Of a stretch of 7,666 bases of DNA, positions 1 to 5,263 are shown piece after piece. Under the pieces are notes generated by a model. That model was given only the letters and a program-made list of their open reading frames with translations, was not told the origin of the DNA and did not search any database. The DNA lies in the NCBI GenBank assembly GCA_021158195.1, contig JAGGVA010000009.1, forward strand, positions 1 to 7,666, written 5' to 3'. The stretch comes from a bacterium (GTDB lineage: Bacteria > Patescibacteriota > Minisyncoccia > Minisyncoccales > PEYH01). The translations under genes were made by a program, and so were the position numbers. Position 1 is the stretch's first letter, and every line of letters starts with the position of its first letter.

Positions 1-385
1 CGATATTTAAATAATCTTCTATTTGTACTTCTTTGATCTTAAACCCTAAGTCTTTTAAAACTTTGGGCAATTTTTCTAAATTTTTTACATCAATTATTGC
101 ATTACAAAATTGAGCGAATTTTTCTTTATCTTCTTCTAAAACACATCCTGTCAAAATAATTTTGCATTTTGAATTATAATTTTTAATTTTTAATTTTAAA
201 TTTTTAACTTTTGAAAATGTTCTATCCACCGCCGATTGCCTAACCGAACACATATTTACAACAACCAAATTTGCCTCATTCTCTTGTGAGGCTTTCTCAA
301 ACCCTAACATTTCTAAAATCTTTGCGATTCTTTGGCTATCATTTTTATTCATCTGACAGCCGAATGTGATAATCCAATATTTCAT
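1..385 (-). CDS. miaB: tRNA-2-methylthio-N6-isopentenyladenosine(37) methylthiotransferase MiaB, N-terminal part (cut by left window edge)
   Basis: I translated this by hand from the ATG at 385-383; the frame stays open for 128 codons to the window edge, so only the N-terminal UPF0004/MTTase domain is visible and the radical-SAM and TRAM domains lie outside. Family role: a radical-SAM enzyme with two [4Fe-4S] clusters that methylthiolates i6A37 of tRNAs reading UNN codons. The opening TFGCQMN (residues 7-13) is the MiaB form of this motif; MtaB usually has LGCKVN and RimO LGCPKN. The auxiliary-cluster cysteines are C10, C46 (in NMCSVRQ) and C81 (in LTGC), with spacing normal for MiaB. Between C46 and C81 is a Lys/Asn/Ile-rich stretch encoded by an AT microsatellite-like repeat (171-209). 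No clear Shine-Dalgarno precedes the ATG, but a -10-like TAAAAT lies 10 bases upstream. The terminator at 465-512 separates it from the upstream operon. Subfamily call is good, though the catalytic domain is unseen. Confidence 0.87.
   Translation of the reverse strand, partial: MKYWIITFGCQMNKNDSQRIAKILEMLGFEKASQENEANLVVVNMCSVRQSAVDRTFSKVKNLKLKIKNYNSKCKIILTGCVLEEDKEKFAQFCNAIIDVKNLEKLPKVLKDLGFKIKEVQIEDYLNI
171..209. repeat. AT-only microsatellite-like repeat inside miaB
   Basis: An almost pure A/T tract whose minus strand reads as imperfect iterations of a TTAAAAA / ATTAAAA unit. It lies within the miaB reading frame and encodes a Lys/Asn/Leu/Ile-rich stretch (about residues 60-71). The frame is kept, and the distance between the flanking cluster cysteines is close to normal. 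So the repeat fills a variable loop or helix and does not disrupt the gene. Confidence 0.5.
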
Positions 386-395
386 AAGCTTTTCA

Positions 396-424
396 ATTTT
401 AAAATAAAAAAGAATTTAAGTAAA
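396..424 (-). promoter_or_regulatory. Candidate promoter for miaB (TTTACT - 17 - TAAAAT)
   Basis: Read on the minus strand, TTTACT (424-419) is followed after exactly 17 bases by TAAAAT (401-396). These match the sigma-70 consensus at four of six and five of six positions. It lies between the terminator of the upstream operon and the miaB ATG, where a promoter is needed. A start site about seven bases after the -10 would leave a leader of only a few bases. The region is extremely AT-rich, so chance matches are likely and the call is tentative. Confidence 0.33.
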
Positions 425-464
425 CTTTGTCTTTTAGAAAGGGAAATTGAACAAAATCGTGCCA

Positions 465-512
465 AATTAAAAAATCGGCCCAAAAAGCCTTATTTTTCAA
501 GGCTTTTTGGGC
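465..512 (-). terminator. Intrinsic (Rho-independent) terminator of the minus-strand operon
   Basis: The arms GCCCAAAAAGCC (478-489) and GGCTTTTTGGGC (501-512) are perfect 12-base inverted repeats. Two further A-T pairs extend the stem to 14 pairs, leaving a loop of about 7 bases. On the minus strand the stem is followed by CGA and then a run of six T (474-469), as in a Rho-independent terminator. On the plus strand no T-run follows, so the signal works in one direction. It lies 36 bases after the stop codon of the Kazal-domain gene and about 80 bases before the miaB start. Confidence 0.85.
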
Positions 513-522
513 TGTGGAAAAC

Positions 523-535
523 GGGGACTGTCCCC
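523..535. repeat. 13-base GC-rich palindrome between Kazal gene and terminator
   Basis: GGGGACTGTCCCC is a perfect inverted repeat of GGGGAC around a single central T. As RNA it could form a five-pair stem with a three-base loop. It begins 13 bases after the stop codon of the Kazal-domain gene and just before the large terminator stem. Nine of its 13 bases are G or C, while the surrounding DNA is strongly AT-rich, so it stands out compositionally. It could be a dispersed REP-like palindrome, an auxiliary 3'-end hairpin or a protein-binding site. Only one copy was noticed in the window. Confidence 0.55.
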
Positions 536-547
536 ATAAAGATTCTT

Positions 548-1894
548 TTATTTTGGCATTCCTTTCTGAAATTGATGAGGCGTTAAGGGAGGAAGTGTCT
601 CTTTGATTTGCTCTTCGCAAATTCCTTTATGAGCAATTTCTACCCCAGCAACTTTTGCAAAACAAGCATTGGAATAGGTTTTTCCATCTTTTCCGCATAC
701 AGGATCCCAAACCTCAATACAAACTGCCTGATTTTCTTCTGAAAGTTCTTTACGAATTTTTTCTCTAAACCGCTGTTCAATCTGAGGAGGGTTTACACAT
801 ACAAATTGAGGGCAACCATTTTCATCTCTTTTAATTACCACCCTTCCTTCTTCACAAAAGCCTTGTTTTGGAGGAACAATTTCAGGACACCCCATTTCTT
901 TCAAGTTTTCTTTGTTTGTTTGGATTATTCTGTTTATAATTCTTTCTCTTGTCCTTTTAAGATGTTCTTCTGCTTGATGATTATCTCTTAATCTTTCTTT
1001 TAAATCTTCCAAAATTTCCAATCGTTTTTCTTTATCTCCGGGAAGTGTTTCAATAAATTTTTCAAAAGTTCTTCTTTTTTCTTCGTTCATCTGTTCCACT
1101 CTTTGTTGAATTCTGTTCAAAATTCTTTCTCTTGCTTTTTGAATTGCCTCTTTAGCATTTTCCTCCTGTACTTTTTCTTCAACTCTTTTTAGAATTTCTA
1201 ACGCTTTAATCTCTTTAAACTCCGAACCTTTCATTTTTTCTATTGCGTTTTCTATTCTCTCAGGTAATTTTTCTTTATCTTCTAATTTCAGCATTACATC
1301 TTTAAATTTTTCAAGATGTTTTTCTCTTGCTTCCTTAATTTTCTCGAAAGCCTGCTCAGGAACTTGTTCTTCTAATTTTTCTAATATTTTTTGGTGCAGA
1401 ATTTGATGTCTAATAAATTTATCCAAAAAAGATTCGATCTTCTGTTTATCTTCTATTCTTTGTAATCTGTCTGTGGCGCTTTCCAGAGCCTCCAATTCTC
1501 TTTCATAATTCTTTCGAGCCCTTTCAATTATTTCTGGATCTTTTTTCTTTTCAGCCAACTTTTTTAATTCAAACAACTTTTCATTAGCAAACCTTTCTCT
1601 TAACTGAGCATCCTTTACCGGATCAAAAGTAAAAACAAGTCGCAGCCCTCTCCACCAGTTTTTAACAAAATAAAAAGGACTATCCGGTAAAAGACCCGGT
1701 TCTTTTATTTCTAAATCTTGGGGCAAAACTTCTTCCTCTTTTTGAATTTCTACTTGAACCTCTTGCTCAATGGCTTCCTCAGAAGAAGTGGTAGTACTTT
1801 CCTCTTGGGCAAGAATCTCAGACAAAGGAATAATTAAAAAGATAGAAACCAAAAAGGTTGTGGTAATAATACTTATTTTTGTTTTGGCCGACAT
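548..1894 (-). CDS. Secreted DUF5667-type coiled-coil protein with C-terminal Kazal-type serine protease inhibitor domain
   Basis: This 448-residue protein appears to be exported. A hydrophobic segment (residues 7-24) follows a short N-terminus with two lysines, and ILA-Q at 27-30 looks like a signal peptidase I site; an uncleaved anchor is also possible. An acidic Ser/Thr/Glu-rich linker precedes the motif PGLLPDSPFYFVKNWW (66-81), typical of DUF5667 proteins. Residues about 95-330 are very rich in Glu, Lys, Arg and Leu and are probably long helices or coiled coil. Two Cys-rich modules end the protein: C336, C347, C361, C366 (with DENGCPQFVC), then a Kazal-like domain with C392, C400, C411, C426 around DPVCGKDGKTYSNAC. 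Kazal domains classically block serine proteases by substrate-like binding; bacterial versions often have four rather than six cysteines, as here. The target protease is unknown. No Shine-Dalgarno is apparent and no other in-frame start lies nearby. It is last in the operon, 41 bases after thrS, and is followed by the terminator. Confidence 0.87.
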   Translation of the reverse strand: MSAKTKISIITTTFLVSIFLIIPLSEILAQEESTTTSSEEAIEQEVQVEIQKEEEVLPQDLEIKEPGLLPDSPFYFVKNWWRGLRLVFTFDPVKDAQLRERFANEKLFELKKLAEKKKDPEIIERARKNYERELEALESATDRLQRIEDKQKIESFLDKFIRHQILHQKILEKLEEQVPEQAFEKIKEAREKHLEKFKDVMLKLEDKEKLPERIENAIEKMKGSEFKEIKALEILKRVEEKVQEENAKEAIQKARERILNRIQQRVEQMNEEKRRTFEKFIETLPGDKEKRLEILEDLKERLRDNHQAEEHLKRTRERIINRIIQTNKENLKEMGCPEIVPPKQGFCEEGRVVIKRDENGCPQFVCVNPPQIEQRFREKIRKELSEENQAVCIEVWDPVCGKDGKTYSNACFAKVAGVEIAHKGICEEQIKETLPPLTPHQFQKGMPK

Positions 1895-1935
1895 AGTTGA
1901 AAAATTACTTTCATTTTATTTTTGTGACCTTTAAA

Positions 1936-3663
1936 TTATTTTTTTCTTTCTATTTTTAATTTAATTTGTTCAATAAATTTATTCAAATCTATCTCTCCTA
2001 TATCTCCTTTTTTTCTTTCTCTCACTCTGATTGTTTTTTTCTTTCTTTCTATTTCGCCCACAACTATCATATAAGGAATTTTTTGAATTTCACCCTCTCT
2101 TATTTTTTTTGAAAGAGTTTCTTTTTCTTCTTTGAGTTCCGCTCTTAACCCTTCATCTTTCAAAACTTTTACTACTTCTTCGGCATATTTTTTATATTTT
2201 TCACTTACAGGAATTACCCAAATTTGTTCAGGAGAAAGCCATAAAGGTAAAGCCCCGGCATAATGTTCTAACAAAACCCCAATGAATCTCTCAAGCGAGC
2301 CAAGCAAAGCCCGATGTATCATTATAGGCTCTTTTTTCTTCCCATCTTTGTCTACATATTCCATTTTAAATCTTTGAGGGAGGTTAAAATCTACTTGAAT
2401 GGTAGTACACTGCCAGGGGCGCCCAAGAGAATCTTTTATTTTGATATCAATTTTTGGTCCATAAAAAGCACCGCCACCCTTATCAATTTCATATTTTAAC
2501 TTCATTTTATCTAATGCTTGCCTCAAGGCTTTGGTTGCTTTTTGCCAATTTGAAATTGTTCCAATAAACTTTTTTGGCCTTGTGGCTAAATAAATTTCAA
2601 AATCTTTGAATCCAAAAGTTTTAAGTATTTTTATTGCCAACCTTACTAGTTCGGAAATCTCTTTTTCCATTTGATCTTTGGTACAGATTATATGCGCATC
2701 ATCTTGAGTAAAACCCCTTACTCGGGTTAGCCCATGCAAAACTCCTGATTTTTCATATCGATAAACGGTTCCAAATTCAGCATATCGTATAGGAAGGTCT
2801 TTATAGCTTCTAATCTCTGAATTATATGCTTTTACATGGAAGGGGCAGTTCATTGGTTTTAGAAGGTATTTTTCGTTTTCAATTTCGATAGGCGAGTAAA
2901 TATTTTCGCGATAGAAATCCCAATGGCCTGAAGTTTCCCAAAGTTTTATGTTTGCGATATGAGGGGAGACAATCCATTGATAACCTGCTTTATTTAGTTC
3001 TTGATATAAATAATCAGTGATAAGTTTTCTTAAAATTGCTCCCTTTGGCAACCACACAGGAAGTCCCGCTCCAATTTCTTTGTCAAAGAGAAAGAGTTTT
3101 AATTGAGCACCCAATATTCTGTGATCTCTCTTTTTAGCCTCTTCAATTTGACTAAGATATTCTTTAAGTTTTTTCTCGTTTTCAAAGGCAATACCATAAA
3201 TTCTTGTAAGCATAGGATTTTGTTCCAACCCTTTCCAATAGGCGCCTGCAATTTTTATCAATTTAAACCCCACTCCTTTTAACTCCTTGGTTGATTTAAT
3301 ATGAGGACCTCTGCATAAATCTACAAATTTACCTACAGTATAAATGCTTATTTTATCGTTTTTTTGTTTCAGTTCTTCAATAAGTTCTAATTTATAAGGT
3401 TGGTCTTTAAAAATTTCTTTTGCTTCTTTATAAGAGATAAATTTCTTTTTAAATGTTAAATTATTATTAATAATTTTTCGCATTTCCTTCTCGATTTTGG
3501 CAAGATCTTTATCAGAGATAGGTGAGGGGAGATCGAAATCATAATAAAATCCATCTTCGGTTGTAGGTCCAATTCCAAATTTAACCTGAGGGTGGAGATT
3601 TAAAACTGCATGTGCCATCACGTGGGCAAGAGAGTGCCGTTTTGTGTCTAATTTTTTATTCAT
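1936..3663 (-). CDS. thrS: Threonyl-tRNA synthetase, short form without the TGS domain
   Basis: A class II aminoacyl-tRNA synthetase that joins threonine to tRNA-Thr using ATP. At 575 residues it is shorter than the usual ~640, because it begins directly at the editing domain and lacks the N-terminal TGS domain. Editing-site residues are present: H10 and H14 in RHSLAHV, and C117 and H121 in VDLCRGPH. The catalytic core has the zinc ligands C273 (MNCPFH), H324 (DDAHI) and H450 (MIHRALLGSLER), motif 2 Arg R302 in YRYEKSGVLHG and motif 3 Arg R459. From recalled E. coli numbering (C334, R363, H385, H511, R520), all five are offset by exactly 61, so the core has no net insertion or deletion. Residues about 477-570 form the anticodon-binding domain. 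The ATG at 3663 follows the kinase stop by 22 bases, too little for a T-box; no Shine-Dalgarno is evident, but a perfect TATAAT lies 11 bases upstream. Confidence 0.97.
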   Translation of the reverse strand: MNKKLDTKRHSLAHVMAHAVLNLHPQVKFGIGPTTEDGFYYDFDLPSPISDKDLAKIEKEMRKIINNNLTFKKKFISYKEAKEIFKDQPYKLELIEELKQKNDKISIYTVGKFVDLCRGPHIKSTKELKGVGFKLIKIAGAYWKGLEQNPMLTRIYGIAFENEKKLKEYLSQIEEAKKRDHRILGAQLKLFLFDKEIGAGLPVWLPKGAILRKLITDYLYQELNKAGYQWIVSPHIANIKLWETSGHWDFYRENIYSPIEIENEKYLLKPMNCPFHVKAYNSEIRSYKDLPIRYAEFGTVYRYEKSGVLHGLTRVRGFTQDDAHIICTKDQMEKEISELVRLAIKILKTFGFKDFEIYLATRPKKFIGTISNWQKATKALRQALDKMKLKYEIDKGGGAFYGPKIDIKIKDSLGRPWQCTTIQVDFNLPQRFKMEYVDKDGKKKEPIMIHRALLGSLERFIGVLLEHYAGALPLWLSPEQIWVIPVSEKYKKYAEEVVKVLKDEGLRAELKEEKETLSKKIREGEIQKIPYMIVVGEIERKKKTIRVRERKKGDIGEIDLNKFIEQIKLKIERKK

Positions 3664-3674
3664 ATTGTGCTTTA

Positions 3675-3680
3675 ATTATA
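3675..3680 (-). promoter_or_regulatory. Candidate -10 element (TATAAT) just upstream of thrS
   Basis: A perfect TATAAT reads on the minus strand in the 22-base gap between the kinase stop and the thrS ATG, eleven bases before the start codon. No convincing -35 is found about 17 bases further upstream, where the sequence reads CGTCTT. If used, it would give a transcript with a leader of about five bases, so thrS could be expressed independently of the operon. In such AT-rich DNA a single hexamer is weak evidence. Confidence 0.33.
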
Positions 3681-3685
3681 CATTA

Positions 3686-5263
3686 TTATTGTACTGGAAG
3701 ACGAATAAAAAATGTAGATCCTTTATTTTTACCTCGTGATTCAGCCCAGATCTTTCCTTTATGCAGTTCGACAAATTTTTTAGCAACATACAATCCCAGA
3801 CCTGAGCCACCAGTCCAAAATTTCTCTCCGGCCTCCCCGCGTTTAAAGCTAGTGAAAATATTTTGGATTTCCTCTTTTGTCATACCAACACCTGTATCGG
3901 TGACTTCTATTAAAACATAGGAATTTTGCATTTGAGTGGTTATACGAATGCCTCCTTTTTCAGTATATTTGATGGCATTATCTAAAATATTCAAAAAAAC
4001 TTGTTTAATCTTGTCTGGATCGATTCGGATGAGAGGAATCTTGGTTTTTTCTTTAAAGTCAATATATAAACCTTTCTCTTTTGCTTCCGGCTCTATTTCT
4101 TTTATTGTTTCTCTTATTAAACTAGCAATTGAAATATCTTTTAACTGCAATTCTATCTTTCCTGCCTCAATCCGGGAGACATTCAAAAGATTATTTACAA
4201 GCTTAATTAACTGCTCATTTGTTTGAAATAATTTTTTTGTAATAGTTGTTATCTTGGGAGAGATTCTACCATAACTTCCCTCTAAAATCATAGAAAGATA
4301 ACCTTTCATTATAGAAAGGGGAGTTCTTAACTGATGTGAAGCAATGGATAAAAATTCAGACTTAGCCTTATCAAGTTTTTGTAATTCCTGATATGCTTTT
4401 TGAAGTTTTTTTCGAAATTCAATCTCTTTGTAAATACTTTTCACCAAAGAATAACCCAGAACGGAAAAAATAATTAAAACCGTACTTCCTACTACTTTCC
4501 AGAAAGTATTCTCTGCAACTATGATTTGAATTAAGAGAATTGTCCAAATAAGAATGATTATAATCTCGGCTGCAATAACTTTTAATTCAAAAAGCTTATA
4601 CCGCCCAATGGCATATCCTATGAATCCTACCATAATGAACGAGAAAGCAGGCCCAATATTGCCAAGATCTACTTTTAATAATCTTGGAATAAATAAATTT
4701 GTTGAAGTTGCTAATAAAAGAAAAAGTAAGATTCCAATAGCGGTAAGCTTAATCTGTATTTTTTCTGTTTTGTTTGCCTTTTGAAATTTTTGAATAAAAC
4801 TTATGATAACAAAAATTATAAAAAGAGCCATATAATAAAGATAAAAGTCCACGCCCTTTCCATATACAATTGAACGATCCAAGCCTTGAAGGTGAGTTAT
4901 TGTAGAATCTGCTTTTATCAAGAATCGAGTGGGAAAAATTAAAAGCAAAAATAATACCCCCACACTTATTAAGAGAAAGAAGATTATTTCATTAAAAGGA
5001 AGCCTGGGGGAGGGAAAATATTTGAGAAATAAAAGAAAAAAAAGAAGGGCTAAAGTGCTAAAAAAATAAGCATTTTTAACCCAGATTACATGTTCATTGG
5101 TGAGACGCGCGAATATTACCGCTACCGTCCATAATACTAAACATAGGACGCTTCCAGTAAAGAAAATATTTATTTTCTCCTTTGGGTTTTTAAAATATAT
5201 AAATCCTGCTAAAAGAGAATTTACAATACAACTTAAAAGCAAGATAAAAGTTTCTATGTTCAT
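3686..5263 (-). CDS. Membrane sensor histidine kinase with N-terminal 7TM-type sensor region (orphan)
   Basis: A 525-residue sensor kinase. About nine hydrophobic segments fill residues 4-275 (near 4-23, 34-52, 66-82, 92-112, 140-158, 172-192, 202-220, 228-250, 257-274). The first seven resemble the 7TM N-terminal region of histidine kinases, with two more before a short helical linker (276-300). The HisKA dimerisation domain starts at FLSIASHQLRTPL with phospho-acceptor H310. The HATPase_c domain has the N-box N425/N429 (FLNILDNAIKYT), the G1 box DTGVGM (456-461), the F-box IFTSFKRGE and the G2 box GGSGLGL (485-491), so it looks catalytically complete. There is no PAS, GAF, HAMP or receiver domain. 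Q311 follows the histidine where many HisKA proteins have Glu or Asp. No response regulator lies in the window, so partner and signal are unknown. Its ATG overlaps the ligase stop as ATGA, implying translational coupling. Confidence 0.95.
   Translation of the reverse strand: MNIETFILLLSCIVNSLLAGFIYFKNPKEKINIFFTGSVLCLVLWTVAVIFARLTNEHVIWVKNAYFFSTLALLFFLLFLKYFPSPRLPFNEIIFFLLISVGVLFLLLIFPTRFLIKADSTITHLQGLDRSIVYGKGVDFYLYYMALFIIFVIISFIQKFQKANKTEKIQIKLTAIGILLFLLLATSTNLFIPRLLKVDLGNIGPAFSFIMVGFIGYAIGRYKLFELKVIAAEIIIILIWTILLIQIIVAENTFWKVVGSTVLIIFSVLGYSLVKSIYKEIEFRKKLQKAYQELQKLDKAKSEFLSIASHQLRTPLSIMKGYLSMILEGSYGRISPKITTITKKLFQTNEQLIKLVNNLLNVSRIEAGKIELQLKDISIASLIRETIKEIEPEAKEKGLYIDFKEKTKIPLIRIDPDKIKQVFLNILDNAIKYTEKGGIRITTQMQNSYVLIEVTDTGVGMTKEEIQNIFTSFKRGEAGEKFWTGGSGLGLYVAKKFVELHKGKIWAESRGKNKGSTFFIRLPVQ

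Noticed and set aside
501..522. Terminator function on the plus strand for the same hairpin
   Set aside because: On the plus strand the stem is followed by TGTGGAAAACGG, with no T-run, and there is no plus-strand gene to terminate.
332..586. 84-codon plus-strand open frame across the miaB start, terminator and end of the Kazal gene
   Set aside because: It overlaps the conserved miaB N-terminus antisense, runs through the terminator stem and palindrome, and its translation shows no recognisable motif.
399..620. 73-codon minus-strand frame overlapping the Kazal gene end and the terminator
   Set aside because: It overlaps the Kazal-domain tail in another frame and passes through the terminator hairpin; the sequence looks random.
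1100..1600. Periodic E/K-rich coding stretch as a DNA repeat or CRISPR-like array
   Set aside because: The periodicity is at the amino-acid level (charged helical segments); I see no exact repeated DNA units of constant spacing.
1895..1935. Promoter or terminator between thrS and the Kazal gene
   Set aside because: The 41-base gap has no inverted repeat and no convincing -35/-10 pair; only an AGTAAT hexamer lies near the right distance, too weak to call.
3664..3685. T-box riboswitch or leader peptide for thrS
   Set aside because: Only 22 bases separate the kinase stop from the thrS ATG, far too short for a T-box, and no stem or T-box sequence is present.
3612..3920. 102-codon plus-strand open frame across the thrS/kinase junction
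   Set aside because: It is antisense to the thrS start and the kinase ATP-binding domain, with no ribosome site or recognisable domain.
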